Shown: positions 8,676 through 20,299 of the stretch, one piece after another
How positions within the stretch are numbered: position 1 is the first letter of the stretch
How the letters are laid out: the number at the start of each line of letters is the position of its first letter
Source: Rhodoferax sp.
GTDB taxonomy: Bacteria > Pseudomonadota > Gammaproteobacteria > Burkholderiales > Burkholderiaceae_C
Assembly (NCBI RefSeq): GCF_030653815.1
Contig: NZ_JAURYQ010000036.1
Location: forward strand, 272,127-336,126
Direction: 5' to 3'
DNA: 64,000 nucleotides
Made by a program: the position numbers and the translations under genes
The notes under the pieces: model-generated
The model's input: the letters and a program-made list of their open reading frames with translations, nothing else
Database searches by the model: none
What the model was told of the DNA's origin: nothing

Positions 8676-8738
8676 CCAGGGACTCCAAGCCGATCAATCG
8701 GATCTTTTGGGCTGAATTGGGTTCAATCTAAATTAAAC

Positions 8739-9173
8739 ATGAACATTGAAGAAAAAACCGCTTTTGAGACACCATTCGCGTGGATCGGTGGCGAAGCACG
8801 CGTGCAGGCCTTGGTCGACCGTTTTTACGACCTGATGGACCTGGAGCCCCAGTACGCCGAGTTGCGACTGGTGCATGGCTCGGTGCTGGACGACGCGCGG
8901 CAAAAGCTGTTCTGGTTTTTGTGCGGCTGGTTGGGCGGCCCGCAGTATTTCACCGACCGTTTTGGTCACCCGCGCCTCAAAGCTCGCCACATGCCGTTCA
9001 GGATTGGCGTGGTCGAGCGCGATCAGTGGCTGGCGTGCATGGATCAGGCCATGCGTGAGACCGGTGTTCCTGCCGAGTTGCACGAGCGTCTGAACAAGTC
9101 GTTTTTTCAGACGGCCGATTGGATGCGCAATCAGACTGAAGCGCAAAAAATGCCAAATTTTTCTGCTTCGTGA
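8739..9173 (+). CDS. Group 2 truncated haemoglobin
   Basis: A 144-residue cytoplasmic globin of the trHbO class, binding oxygen or NO at haem. The proximal histidine is H84 in KARHMPF, the group-defining G8 tryptophan is W97 (RDQWL), and the B9-B10 pair is F29-Y30 (DRFYDLM). The gene stands alone between the toxin-antitoxin pair and tRNA-Arg. No clear Shine-Dalgarno sequence precedes ATG 8739, so initiation may be weak or leaderless. No FNR-type box was found in the 63 bases upstream. Confidence 0.9.
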   Translation: MNIEEKTAFETPFAWIGGEARVQALVDRFYDLMDLEPQYAELRLVHGSVLDDARQKLFWFLCGWLGGPQYFTDRFGHPRLKARHMPFRIGVVERDQWLACMDQAMRETGVPAELHERLNKSFFQTADWMRNQTEAQKMPNFSAS

Positions 9174-9224
9174 ACATGGAAACCGGCGAAACAGTCATTT
9201 TTCCTTGCTAGAATACGTAGCTTA

Positions 9225-9301
9225 GCGGCTGTAGCTCAGTTGGATAGAGTATCTGGCTACGAACCAGAGGGTCGTGGGTTCAATTCCTGCCAGCCGCACC
9301 A
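9225..9301 (+). tRNA. tRNA-Arg (anticodon ACG)
   Basis: A complete cloverleaf: acceptor arms GCGGCTG (9225-9231) and CAGCCGC (9291-9297), anticodon stem TCTGG/CCAGA (9252-9256 with 9264-9268), loop CTACGAA with anticodon ACG at 9259-9261, T-arm with GTTCAATTC, and an encoded CCA end at 9299-9301. The A34 would be edited to inosine by TadA. A -10-like TAGAAT lies at 9209-9214, and a strong terminator follows directly, so this is a single-gene transcription unit. Confidence 0.97.
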
Positions 9302-9310
9302 AACGAATCG

Positions 9311-9350
9311 AGGACTTAGAGTAGAAATGCTCTAAGTCCTTTCTTCTTTC
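9311..9350 (+). terminator. Rho-independent terminator of tRNA-Arg
   Basis: An 11-bp perfect stem, AGGACTTAGAG (9311-9321) with CTCTAAGTCCT (9330-9340), closes an 8-base loop and is followed by a T-rich tract (TTCTTCTTTC). Confidence 0.9.
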
Positions 9351-9492
9351 TGGCGTTTGTCCTGGCTCTGGTTGCCGTTTCTTGGCGCCGGAGTACGTGA
9401 CGCATTCTGTAGACGCTCATGCAAGTGCCTAAGTTGCTGGGGATAACACCACCCTCAACGGATAAGTTGATTTTCTATTGGAGATGATTTAA

Positions 9493-10209
9493 ATGACGAA
9501 TGCGCCGTCTTCAAGGCCCAGAGCTGTCGTCTTGCTCAGTGGCGGGCTTGACTCGACAACGGTTCTGGCCATCGCAAGAGAGCAGGGTTTTGAGCCTTAT
9601 GCACTGAGTTTTCATTATGGCCAACGCCATATCCAGGAATTGGTTGCTGCTGAATCTGTCGCGCGTTCTCAAGGAGTGGTTAAGCATGTGGTGGCTCAAA
9701 TCGATCTTCGCGAGTTTGGTGGCTCGGCGCTTACGGCAGATATAGCCGTGCCCAAGGGTCGGACCGCAGTCGACATGTCAGACGGCATACCGATTACCTA
9801 TGTTCCGGCTCGAAATACGGTTTTCTTGAGCTTTGCATTGGCTTGGGCTGAGACCTTGGGGGCCTCGGATATCTTTATCGGCGTCAATGCGCTTGACTAT
9901 TCTGGTTACCCTGACTGCCGCCCGGAATACATTGCTGCTTACGAAACCATGGCCAATCTGGCAACCAAGGCGGGCGTTGAGGGTATTCAAAAATTAAAGA
10001 TACACACACCACTGATCAGCCTGACCAAGGCGCAGATCGTGCAAGAGGGCATGCGTCTTGGCGTTGATTATGCAGAAACCAGCAGTTGTTATGACCCGGG
10101 CGAGGATGGCAAGCCTTGCGCTGCCTGCGATTCTTGCGTTCTGCGCGCCAAAGGCTTTGCCGAAGCCGGTCTGAAAGACCCGCTGTACATTCGTTTTGGG
10201 ATGGTTTGA
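9493..10209 (+). CDS. queC: 7-cyano-7-deazaguanine synthase QueC
   Basis: ATP-dependent enzyme converting 7-carboxy-7-deazaguanine to preQ0 in queuosine synthesis. The 238-residue protein has the PP-loop [10 protein letters not shown] (SGGLDS at residues 16-21) and the C-terminal zinc site C199/C209/C212/C215. TTGGAG precedes ATG 9493 by about 10 bases. It opens a queC-queD-queE operon directly downstream of tRNA-Arg. Base composition is clearly lower in GC than the neighbours: 59 of 120 bases (49 %) over 9601-9720, against 67 % in a line I counted inside ispH. No preQ1 riboswitch could be recognised in the 190-base leader. Confidence 0.95.
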   Translation: MTNAPSSRPRAVVLLSGGLDSTTVLAIAREQGFEPYALSFHYGQRHIQELVAAESVARSQGVVKHVVAQIDLREFGGSALTADIAVPKGRTAVDMSDGIPITYVPARNTVFLSFALAWAETLGASDIFIGVNALDYSGYPDCRPEYIAAYETMANLATKAGVEGIQKLKIHTPLISLTKAQIVQEGMRLGVDYAETSSCYDPGEDGKPCAACDSCVLRAKGFAEAGLKDPLYIRFGMV

Positions 10210-10211
10210 AA

Positions 10212-11306
10212 ATGCAAGTCAAGACCCTCTTCACTGCCTCCGCCGGATTTGAGGCTGCAAGACATGTCGATGTCCTGCCAGTAGGTCACCGCTCCCGGCG
10301 TTTACATGGGCACAGTTTTTTGGCAACGGTGCGGTGCGCGCCTCCCGAAGGATGGGCGCATTTCCCGGGGGGTGAAGTTGACCGGCTTCGCGCCGAGCTT
10401 GAATTGGTCATTTCGCAACTGGATTACCGTTTGCTCAATGAGCAGGTTCAGCAACCCACTGACGAAAACCTGGCACGCTGGGTTCGTCAAAATCTGCATG
10501 TTCCCGGGATTGAGCGGATTGGCATTCAAAGCACGGCGCATGAAGGTGTCGATCTTGACCTCGCTGGTAACGCGCACGTTTGGCGGCGCTACATTTTCCA
10601 GTCAGCGCACCGATTGCCCAATGTGCCTGCCGGGCATCAATGTGGACGCATGCATGGGCATGGATTTGAAGTCATCGTTCATGCGAATCAGGACCTCGGC
10701 AGCCGTGATCTGAGCATTGATTACGACCGGCTTGACGAGGTGTGGGCGCCGTTTCAAAAGCAGCTTGATTTTGCCTGCTTGAACGACTTGCCGGGCTTGC
10801 AGAATCCGACGAGCGAAATGCTGTCGAGCTGGTTTTGGGAACGCATCAAGCCTGAGTTGCCGGAACTTTCCTGGATCACCGTTTTTGAAACGGGTTCATG
10901 TGGTGCCAACTTTGATGGAAAAAGTTACCGGATCTGGAAAGATCTGACCCTTGACAGTGCTTTGCAGCTCAAACGTGCGCCGGATGGCAGCCCATTGCGG
11001 CGGATTCATGGGCACACCTACACCCTGCGTCTTCACCTTTCGGCGCCGTTGGACCAAGTCATGGGTTGGACGGTCGACTTCGGGGACGTGAAAGAGTTGT
11101 TCAATCCAATTTTCAAGTCCCTGGACCATCGTCCCTTGCATGAGATTGCTGACCTTGCTGATTGCGACACAGCCAGTATTGCCGCATGGATCCTCAAAAA
11201 GGCGCGCATTCAACTCCCGCAACTCGACCGCGTGGACCTTTACGAAACACGGGGTTGCGGCGCCATTGTTTCTGTGGGCGGTGAGGGGCCGGCATTGCCG
11301 TTGTGA
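10212..11306 (+). CDS. queD: Triple-domain 6-carboxytetrahydropterin synthase (QueD) fusion
   Basis: QueD makes 6-carboxy-5,6,7,8-tetrahydropterin from dihydroneopterin triphosphate and is normally about 120 residues. This ORF has 364 residues and three tandem PTPS/QueD domains: about 1-118 (HGHSF at 32-36), 121-240 (HGHGF at 148-152) and 241-364 (HGHTY at 266-270). Domain 2 is closest to E. coli QueD and keeps the zinc histidines H133/H148/H150, catalytic C144 and E226, but has Phe187 where His71 of E. coli stands. Domain 3 keeps the Asp-His pair D305-H306 and E345 but lacks the first zinc His (L251) and the Cys. Domain 1 lacks the first zinc His (R17), the Cys (S28), the His (Y72) and the Glu (S107). 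ATG 10212 lies two bases after the queC stop. The frame runs uninterrupted through all three domains. Confidence 0.9.
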   Translation: MQVKTLFTASAGFEAARHVDVLPVGHRSRRLHGHSFLATVRCAPPEGWAHFPGGEVDRLRAELELVISQLDYRLLNEQVQQPTDENLARWVRQNLHVPGIERIGIQSTAHEGVDLDLAGNAHVWRRYIFQSAHRLPNVPAGHQCGRMHGHGFEVIVHANQDLGSRDLSIDYDRLDEVWAPFQKQLDFACLNDLPGLQNPTSEMLSSWFWERIKPELPELSWITVFETGSCGANFDGKSYRIWKDLTLDSALQLKRAPDGSPLRRIHGHTYTLRLHLSAPLDQVMGWTVDFGDVKELFNPIFKSLDHRPLHEIADLADCDTASIAAWILKKARIQLPQLDRVDLYETRGCGAIVSVGGEGPALPL

Positions 11307-11309
11307 CGC

Positions 11310-11945
11310 ATGACCTATACAGTCAAAGAAATTTATTACACCTTGCAAGGCGAGGGCGGCCAAGCGGGTCGCGCCGCCGTCTTTTGCAGATTCACGGGTT
11401 GCAATTTGTGGACGGGTCGCGAAGAGGACCGGTCCAAAGCGGTGTGTCAATTTTGTGACACCGACTTTATTGGAGCGGATGGTCCAGGCGGCGGGAAGTT
11501 TGCCTCCGCTGAGGCGTTGGCGCAGGCGGTCCTCAAGCATTGGCCCACAGGTTCAGGTGGCAAGCCACTGGTTGTTTTCACCGGTGGTGAACCGCTGCTG
11601 CAACTGGATGAAGCCTTGGTGGACGCGCTGCATGCGGCAGGTTTTGAGATCGCGGTTGAAACCAACGGTACCCAACCCGCACCTGAAGGGCTCGACTGGA
11701 TCTGCGTCAGCCCCAAGGCCGACGCCGAGCTGGTGTTGAAGCGCGGCACTGAACTCAAGTTGGTGTTCCCACAACTCAGCGCGATGCCGGAACGCTTTGC
11801 TGAACTCGATTTTCAGCATTTCTTTCTACAACCCATGGATGGGATTGAAGGCAAGAAGAATACGCAAAAAGCCATCGCCTACTGCTTGCAGCACCCCCAA
11901 TGGCGTTTGAGCATCCAAACCCATAAAGTTATCGGCATTGCCTGA
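11310..11945 (+). CDS. queE: 7-carboxy-7-deazaguanine synthase QueE (radical SAM)
   Basis: Radical SAM enzyme that contracts 6-carboxytetrahydropterin to 7-carboxy-7-deazaguanine, using the product of the preceding gene. The protein has 211 residues. The cluster motif is the expanded C-X14-C-X2-C form (C31, C46, C49) known from Burkholderia multivorans QueE rather than CX3CX2C. Substrate and SAM motifs YYTLQGEGGQAGR and VVFTGGEPLLQ are present. It begins three bases after the queD stop and ends the operon. With queC and queD it gives the preQ0 route from dihydroneopterin triphosphate except FolE, which is not in the window. Confidence 0.95.
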   Translation: MTYTVKEIYYTLQGEGGQAGRAAVFCRFTGCNLWTGREEDRSKAVCQFCDTDFIGADGPGGGKFASAEALAQAVLKHWPTGSGGKPLVVFTGGEPLLQLDEALVDALHAAGFEIAVETNGTQPAPEGLDWICVSPKADAELVLKRGTELKLVFPQLSAMPERFAELDFQHFFLQPMDGIEGKKNTQKAIAYCLQHPQWRLSIQTHKVIGIA

Positions 11946-11984
11946 CCGAAAGAAAAATCATTCTGGAAAAGTGAAGCCCGCTCT

Positions 11985-12638
11985 TTAGCGCGCCCTCGAA
12001 GCCATCAACAGCACCACCAGCGCCCCGGCGCCGCCATCGGCCGGCTTGGCTTGCACAAAGGCCAGCACCTCGTTTTTTTGCACCAGCCAGCTGTGCACCC
12101 GGCTTTTCAGAATGGGCGCCTTGCCCGGTGAACCCAGGCCCTTGCCGTGCACCACGCGTACGCAGCGAATGCCCTGCTTGTGCGCTTCGCGGATGAAGAT
12201 GCTCAGGGCTTCGCGCGCGTCGTCGCGGCGCAGGCCGTGCAGGTCCAACTGGCGCTGGATGGACCAGTCGCCACGGCGCAGCTTGCGCGTCACATCAGTG
12301 CCGATGCCGGGGCGGCGAAAGCTCAGGTGCTCGTCGGTTTCGAGCAGCGTCGAGACGTCAAACTCGTCGCTGATGGCTTCTTTCAACACCGCTTTTTCAT
12401 CACGCTGGTATTGCATCGCCTGCGGCATTTTGGGCGCGGGCTTGTGGTGCAGTTTGCGCTTGTCGGGCAGCGGCTTGACGGCACCCGCGGCCCGCACGAA
12501 CAAGTCCTTGTCGCTGGCGGCCTGCTGGACCGCCTTGACCTGCTGGCTGGCCTGCAGGATGCGTTGTTGGGCTTGCGCGGCGATGGCCCGCTTGACCACT
12601 TTCAGGTCACTCAGGGCCTTGACTTTGACTGCTGTCAC
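11985..12638 (-). CDS. Smr-domain protein (MutS2-like C-terminal domain)
   Basis: A 217-residue protein with a variable, Gln/Ala/Lys-rich N-terminal half and a C-terminal Smr domain from about residue 128: LDLHG at 131-135, RRDDAREAL, and VVHGKG at 163-167 followed by [13 protein letters not shown]. Stand-alone Smr proteins act as DNA or RNA endonucleases; the role here is not defined. The start is a GTG at 12638 that overlaps the radC stop (GTGA), so it is probably translated by coupling to radC, which fits a shared but uncertain link to DNA repair. Confidence 0.88.
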   Translation of the reverse strand: MTAVKVKALSDLKVVKRAIAAQAQQRILQASQQVKAVQQAASDKDLFVRAAGAVKPLPDKRKLHHKPAPKMPQAMQYQRDEKAVLKEAISDEFDVSTLLETDEHLSFRRPGIGTDVTRKLRRGDWSIQRQLDLHGLRRDDAREALSIFIREAHKQGIRCVRVVHGKGLGSPGKAPILKSRVHSWLVQKNEVLAFVQAKPADGGAGALVVLLMASRAR

Positions 12639-13336
12639 AGCAAGCCCCGCTCGGCCATGCTCAGCGCCTCGCCCGGGGCCACGATGACGTGGTCGAGCAC
12701 CCGCACATCGATGAGCGCCAGCGTGGTTTTGAGGGTTTGTGTCAGCATCTCGTCGGCGCGTGAGGGCTGCACCGAACCGCTCGGGTGATTGTGCGCCAGC
12801 ACCACGGCGGCGGCTTGGTGTTTGAGCGCACGCAACACCACTTCACGCGGGTACACGCTGGTTTGGGTCAAGGTGCCCTGAAACATTTCGTCATAAGACA
12901 ACAGCCGATTCTGCACGTCCAGGAACAGCACCGTAAACACCTCCTGCTGCCGAGCAGCGAGCTTCAGTTGTAAAAACTGCTTGACCGCGTCGGGTGTGGC
13001 AAAAACGGTGCGCTCCTGCAGCCGCTGCGACAGGGCGCGGCGGGCCAGCTCCAGCACCGCCAACAGTTCGGAACGCTTGGCCGGGCCCAGGCCCTTGACC
13101 GGTTTGAGGTCTTCGGCGGTGGCGTTAAGTAGCCCGGCAATGCCGTCAAAGCCATTCTGGCCGTCGGCGCCAGGCTTGATGTCGAGCAGTTCGCGCGCCA
13201 ACTGAAACACGCCCTTGCCCTTGATGCCGGTACGCAGCAGCAGCGCCAGCAACTCCACGTCGCTCAAAGCGCCAGGGCCGCGCGCCAGCATCTTTTCGCG
13301 CGGGCGGGCATCGGGGGGCAGGTCTTTGAGGGGCAT
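12635..13336 (-). CDS. radC: RadC family JAB/MPN protein
   Basis: A 233-residue protein with the RadC architecture: an N-terminal UPF0758 segment ([26 protein letters not shown]), a helix-hairpin-helix region ([14 protein letters not shown], about 80-94), and a C-terminal JAMM/MPN metalloprotease-like domain with H182-x-H184 (AHNHPSG) and D195 as zinc ligands. Despite its name, a direct DNA-repair role for RadC is doubtful. The start is ATG 13336 (MPLKDLPPD), matching family length; the reading frame stays open further upstream but that part runs into the fkpB gene on the other strand. Forms a two-gene operon with the Smr protein. Confidence 0.93.
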   Translation of the reverse strand: MPLKDLPPDARPREKMLARGPGALSDVELLALLLRTGIKGKGVFQLARELLDIKPGADGQNGFDGIAGLLNATAEDLKPVKGLGPAKRSELLAVLELARRALSQRLQERTVFATPDAVKQFLQLKLAARQQEVFTVLFLDVQNRLLSYDEMFQGTLTQTSVYPREVVLRALKHQAAAVVLAHNHPSGSVQPSRADEMLTQTLKTTLALIDVRVLDHVIVAPGEALSMAERGLL

Positions 13337-13423
13337 GGTGCAGGCTTTTACAATTGTCTGCAGTTTATGCCAGCCCCTCACCGGTTTCGACTTCGGGGGC
13401 ATTACAGAATTCACAGGAACTTC

Positions 13424-13884
13424 ATGACGACCTCTTGCCCTACCGTTCAAACCGGTTCTTTCCTGACCCTGCATTACCGCCTGAGCGGCCCGGCCGGTGA
13501 CGTGGTCAATACCTTTGCATCGGCCCCGGCCACGCTGACCCTGGGCACCGGTGAGCTCTCGCCGGCGCTGGAGGCGCACCTGATGGGCCTGGCCGAAGGT
13601 AGCCGCACCCGCTTTGAATTGGCAGCGGGTGAGGCTTTCGGTCCACGCAGCCCCGACATGATGCAGTGGATGGCGCGCAAGGAGTTGCTGGACCTGGGCG
13701 GCGCCAATGAGAGCTACGCCGTGGGCGATGTGGTCAAGTTCCCCACGCCCGACGGCCAGGGCGAATTTGCCGGCGTGATCGTGGACTTTCGCAGCGACCA
13801 CAAGGGCGAGGCCGTGCTGTTTGACTTCAACCACCCGCTGGCGGGCCAGCCGGTGACGTTTGAAGTCCAGCTGATCGGGGTGCT

Positions 13885-13888
<4 letters not shown>
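13424..13888 (+). CDS. fkpB: FKBP-type peptidyl-prolyl isomerase (SlpA/FkpB)
   Basis: A 154-residue prolyl isomerase of the SlyD-like group with an insert-in-flap domain: the FKBP core begins [21 protein letters not shown], followed by [24 protein letters not shown], an inserted chaperone flap, and the closing strands [21 protein letters not shown] 13424 follows ACAGGAA. The stop overlaps the ispH start (ATGA); the fkpB-ispH pairing is also seen in E. coli, supporting the assignment. Confidence 0.93.
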
Positions 13889-16731
<2,843 letters not shown>

Positions 16732-16760
16732 GCCTCGACCCCGCCTCATTACAATGGCCG

Positions 16761-16843
16761 CTTCACCGGGGGTGTCCGTTGCAAGACGGTCTGAGACAGT
16801 CCCCTTACCTGATCTGGATCATGCCAGCGTAGGGAGCGTGAAG
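16761..16843 (+). promoter_or_regulatory. TPP (THI element) riboswitch
   Basis: The thiamine pyrophosphate aptamer is recognisable end to end: P1 CTTCAC (16761-16766) with GTGAAG (16838-16843), the GGGGGTGTCC side of P2, the CTGAGA thi-box at 16791-16796, ACCTGATCTGGATCATGCCAGCGTAGGGA in conserved order after it. A -10-like TACAAT at 16750-16755 would start transcription at P1. About 75 bases separate it from thiB; the expression platform may act on a GAAAGG ribosome site or by termination. It should shut off thiBPQ when TPP is plentiful. Confidence 0.95.
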
Positions 16844-16917
16844 GCTTGAAGGTCTGCTGCCAGCCGGTTCGCCTCGTGCCCGGCGCCCCTTGCGTTGGCG
16901 CATTGAAAGGCTTTGCC

Positions 16918-17940
16918 ATGAACCGTCGTTTGTTTACCCTGGCCGCCACTGTGCTGGCCGCTGTGTCTGTGTCAACCCCAACGCTTGCCGCTGATGAACT
17001 CCGCGTGATGGTGCACAGCTCGTTTGCCTTGCCCAAACCCCTGCTGGCGCAGTTCGAGGCGCAAAACGGCATCAAGCTGGCCATCATCAAGGGCGGTGAT
17101 GCGGGTGAGATGCTCAACAAGCTCATTCTGACGCGGGCCCAGCCTGTGGCCGATGCGGTGTTTGGCATCGACAACACCCTGGTTGGCAAGGCCTTGGCGG
17201 CCGGCGTGCTGGAACCCACATTGCCGCAAACCACAACTGCCCCTGACGCCAATCTGGGCCCGGCGCTGGCCGCTGTGGACTATGGTTTTGTCACCCTGAA
17301 CTACGACAAGGCGGCAGTGGCCAAGGGCGGCGTGGCCTTGCCCAAGACCTTGCAGGACTTGACCCTGCCCGCTTACAAGGGCTGGCTGGTCACGCCCAAC
17401 CCGGCCACCAGCAGCACCGGTTATGCCTTTTTGCTGGCCACCATCTCTGCAATGGGTGAAGAGAGCGCCTTTGCTTGGTGGGCGCAGATGCGTGGCAACG
17501 GTCTGAAAGTGGTGAAGGGCTGGAGCGAAGCCTATTACACCGACTTTGCCCGCAACAAGGGCGCTTACCCGTTGGTGGTGAGCTACGCCACCAGCCCGGC
17601 AGCTGAAGTCTTTTACAGCAAGGACAAGATCACCGAGGCGCCCACAGCCAGCCTGAACCTGCCCGGCGGTGTTTTCCGCCAGGTGGAAGGCGTGGGCCTG
17701 GTCAAGGGCGGCAGCCAGCGTCAAGCCGCGCTGAAGTTTGTCGACTTCATGCGCTCCGGGCCGGTGCAGCAAGCGCTGCAGACCGAGATGTGGATGTACC
17801 CGGCGCAGGTCGGCACCGCCCGCGCCGAGGTGATGCGCCACGCCGCCGAGCCTGTCGCCTTCGAAGCGCCGGCCGCGCAGGTGATCGTCAGCCAGGGCGC
17901 CGCGTGGGTGGCGCGCTGGACCAAGGTGGTGTTGAAGTAG
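16918..17940 (+). CDS. thiB: Thiamine ABC transporter substrate-binding protein
   Basis: Periplasmic receptor for thiamine or its phosphates, 340 residues with a Sec signal peptide cleaved near residue 25 (TLAA-DEL). The mature start (DELRVMVHSSFALPKPLLAQFE) and the GGDAGEMLNKLILTRAQPVADAVFGIDN, TPNPATSSTGYAFL and YATSPAAEVFY segments match the ThiB/TbpA family. The start at 16918 is chosen for the signal peptide and the GAAAGG upstream. It is the first gene behind the TPP riboswitch, which confirms the substrate class. Confidence 0.95.
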   Translation: MNRRLFTLAATVLAAVSVSTPTLAADELRVMVHSSFALPKPLLAQFEAQNGIKLAIIKGGDAGEMLNKLILTRAQPVADAVFGIDNTLVGKALAAGVLEPTLPQTTTAPDANLGPALAAVDYGFVTLNYDKAAVAKGGVALPKTLQDLTLPAYKGWLVTPNPATSSTGYAFLLATISAMGEESAFAWWAQMRGNGLKVVKGWSEAYYTDFARNKGAYPLVVSYATSPAAEVFYSKDKITEAPTASLNLPGGVFRQVEGVGLVKGGSQRQAALKFVDFMRSGPVQQALQTEMWMYPAQVGTARAEVMRHAAEPVAFEAPAAQVIVSQGAAWVARWTKVVLK

Positions 17941-17961
17941 GCACGTTTTCCGTGCTTTGAA

Positions 17962-19617
17962 GTGCCTCAATTGATCTCTTTTGTACGTGGTCGCTCACAA
18001 GGCAGCCTGTGGCTCGCCTTGCTCCCCGCTGCGGCGTTGCTGCTGTTGCTGATCGCCCCCCTGGCCCGGCTGGCGGTGACCGGCTTCACTGGTGAGGCCA
18101 GCTGGCCGGGTGCTACCAGCAGCAACTGGTCAGTCTGGGCTCCGTGGCAAGACGACTACCTGCGCTGGCGCGTGTTGTGGTCGCTGGCGCAGGCGGGCAT
18201 CACCTGTGTGCTGGCCTTTGGGCTGGGCCTGCCGCTGGCCTGGGTGCTGGCGCGGTTCGAGTTTGCCGGGCGCACCCTGGTGCTGCGCCTGCTGATGCTG
18301 CCCTTTGTGGTGCCGACGCTGGTGGCTGCCTTGGGTGTGCTGGCGTTGTGGGGGCCACGCGGCCTGCTCAGTGGCTGGCTTGGCGTTAATTTGCAGGACA
18401 CGCCCTGGCTGCTGCTGTACGGCAACCTGTTTTTTAACCTGTGCCTGGTGGTGCGCGCCGGCGTTGACGCGCTGGGCCAGGTCAACGCGCGCCAGGTGGC
18501 GGCGGCGCGGTCCTTGGGGGCCACGCCGTGGCGCGCCTTTTGGCGCATCGAGTGGCCGGCCATTGCGCCGTGGCTGATGTCGAGCCTGTGCCTGGTGTTC
18601 TTGTACTGCTTTGCCGGTTTCGGCCTGGCCCTGGTGCTGGGTGGCCAGCGTTTTGCCACGGTGGAGGTCGAAATCTACACCCTGGTGGCGCACGAGCTGC
18701 AACTGGGGCAGGCCAGTGTGCTGGCGCTGTGGATGCTGGTGCTCACCGGCGGTGTGGCGCTGCTCTACGCGCTGCTGGAAAAACGCCTGGCCGCGCCCAG
18801 TCGGGTGCAGCCGCTGGCACGCAGGCGACCACAAGGGGTGGCGCAGTGGTTGGCGTTGACGGCGGCATTGGCGATGTTGTTCGTTATTTGTGCCTTGCCG
18901 ATTCTGGCGATTGTGTGGCGGGCGCTGGAGGCTGGCTGGGTGATTTGGGCCACGCTGCTGGACGCTGAAGTTGCAGCAGCACTATGGAACACACTGCGGT
19001 TTTCCAGCATCGCCTTGTTGCTGGCCACCCTGCTGGGTGTGTTACACGCGCTGGCAGCGCAGCGTTCGGTGGCGTGGCGCGCGGCTGCTTTTTTGCCCTT
19101 TGTGGTGTCGCCGGTGACGGTGGCATTTGGTTTGCTGCTGTTGTACCCGGGCTGGACCGCCAGCCTGCCACTGCTGCTGGCGGCTTATGCCGTGCTGGCT
19201 TACCCGTTTGTGGCCAAGTCCATGGCCGCCGGGCTGGACAGTCTGCCGCCCCATGTGCTCCAAGCATCCCGCACGCTGGGCGCCAGTCCGCTGCGCACCT
19301 TTTGGCGTGTGACCCTGCCGCTGTTGCGCCCGGCCCTGCGCCGCGGCATGGCGTTCGCCGCCGCCACGGCGTTGGGCGAGTTTGCCGTGACCTTGTTTTT
19401 GTCGCGTCCCGAGTGGGCCACGCTGACCACCCTGATCTACCGGCGCCTGGGCCATCCGGGGGCCAGCAGCCTGGATCAGGCGTTTGTGCTGGCCAGTGTG
19501 TTGATGGGGTTGGCGCTGCTGGTTTTTTTGCTGATCGAGTGGCCGGTGAGGGATGGCCATGAGCGCAGGCGCCCGCCTGTCGGGGCCTTACCCGTGGGGA
19601 CTTTGCGCCATGCTTGA
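17962..19617 (+). CDS. thiP: Thiamine ABC transporter permease
   Basis: A 551-residue inner-membrane protein made of two fused permease halves, about six helices each. Each half contains an EAA-type loop for the ATPase: VAAARSLGATPWRAFWRIEWPAI in the first and LQASRTLGASPLRTFWRVTLPLL in the second. The start is a GTG at 17962, 21 bases after thiB. The 3' end overlaps thiQ by eight bases. The product pairs with ThiB and ThiQ. Confidence 0.94.
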   Translation: MPQLISFVRGRSQGSLWLALLPAAALLLLLIAPLARLAVTGFTGEASWPGATSSNWSVWAPWQDDYLRWRVLWSLAQAGITCVLAFGLGLPLAWVLARFEFAGRTLVLRLLMLPFVVPTLVAALGVLALWGPRGLLSGWLGVNLQDTPWLLLYGNLFFNLCLVVRAGVDALGQVNARQVAAARSLGATPWRAFWRIEWPAIAPWLMSSLCLVFLYCFAGFGLALVLGGQRFATVEVEIYTLVAHELQLGQASVLALWMLVLTGGVALLYALLEKRLAAPSRVQPLARRRPQGVAQWLALTAALAMLFVICALPILAIVWRALEAGWVIWATLLDAEVAAALWNTLRFSSIALLLATLLGVLHALAAQRSVAWRAAAFLPFVVSPVTVAFGLLLLYPGWTASLPLLLAAYAVLAYPFVAKSMAAGLDSLPPHVLQASRTLGASPLRTFWRVTLPLLRPALRRGMAFAAATALGEFAVTLFLSRPEWATLTTLIYRRLGHPGASSLDQAFVLASVLMGLALLVFLLIEWPVRDGHERRRPPVGALPVGTLRHA

Positions 19618-20254
19618 ACTGCGCCACATCAGCCAGAATTATGGCGACCGCGCCTTGCTGCAAGACATCATGCTGTCGGTGGTAGCCGGTGAAATTGTGG
19701 CGCTGCTGGGGCCGTCCGGAAGCGGTAAAAGCACGCTGCTGGCCATTGTGGCGGGCTTGCAGCAGCCCTTGAGTGGCAGTGTCTGGTTTGGCGGCCAGGA
19801 CATCACCAAGTTGCCCCCCGAGGAGCGCCGGTTCGCTTTGATGTTTCAGGACTTTGCCTTGTTTCCGCACCTCAATGTGCTCGATAACGTGGCCTTTGGT
19901 CTGATCGAGCAGCGGCTGAACAAGTCCAGGGCCAGGGCCAAAGCGCTGGAGATGCTGGTGCTGTTTGGCTTGGCCGACCATGCACGGCACAAGGTCTGGC
20001 ATTTGTCGGGTGGCGAGCAGCAGCGTGTGGCGCTGGCCCGCGCGCTGATCACCCAGCCGCGCGCACTGTTGCTGGACGAGCCCTTTTCTGCGCTGGACGC
20101 CGACCTGCGCACCAGCCTGCGCGACGAGTTCAAGGCCCGCATCCAGGCCGCCGGCATGCCGACGCTGCTGGTCACCCACGATGAACAGGAAGCCCGTGCC
20201 ATGGCTGCGCGCGCGGTGCGCCTGAGCGATGGCCATCTTGAGGCCTTGTGGTGA
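19610..20254 (+). CDS. thiQ: Thiamine ABC transporter ATP-binding protein
   Basis: ATPase of the thiamine importer, 214 residues, slightly shorter than E. coli ThiQ. Walker A GPSGSGKST lies at 34-42, Q-loop MFQDFALFPHLNV near 78-90, signature LSGGEQQ at 132-138, Walker B LLLDE at 153-157 and the switch His in LLVTHDEQEA. ATG 19610 sits inside the 3' end of thiP; a longer upstream frame starting at 19553 would add residues with no family match. Last gene of the TPP-regulated operon. Confidence 0.95.
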   Translation: MLELRHISQNYGDRALLQDIMLSVVAGEIVALLGPSGSGKSTLLAIVAGLQQPLSGSVWFGGQDITKLPPEERRFALMFQDFALFPHLNVLDNVAFGLIEQRLNKSRARAKALEMLVLFGLADHARHKVWHLSGGEQQRVALARALITQPRALLLDEPFSALDADLRTSLRDEFKARIQAAGMPTLLVTHDEQEARAMAARAVRLSDGHLEALW

Positions 20255-20299
20255 GCCTGCGCAAAACCCATGGCAGAGGTGTCAATTTGGATGTCTTGC

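Noticed and set aside
8690-8701. A CCGAT-CA-ATCGG hairpin between the toxin and the globin gene as a terminator.
   Set aside because: Five base pairs with a two-base loop is sterically poor, and the following tract is only four T's.
9351-9492. A possible preQ1 riboswitch in the queC leader.
   Set aside because: No preQ1-I or preQ1-II core sequence could be found in the leader, and control of synthesis genes by preQ1 is mostly seen in other groups.
13337-13834. An N-terminal extension of RadC by 166 residues up to 13834.
   Set aside because: The extension is antisense to fkpB, has no RadC family similarity, and the normal RadC length and start motif are reached at 13336.
16846-16917. An upstream start for ThiB at 16846.
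   Set aside because: It would place extra residues before the signal peptide and lie immediately behind the TPP aptamer; ATG 16918 gives the normal signal sequence.
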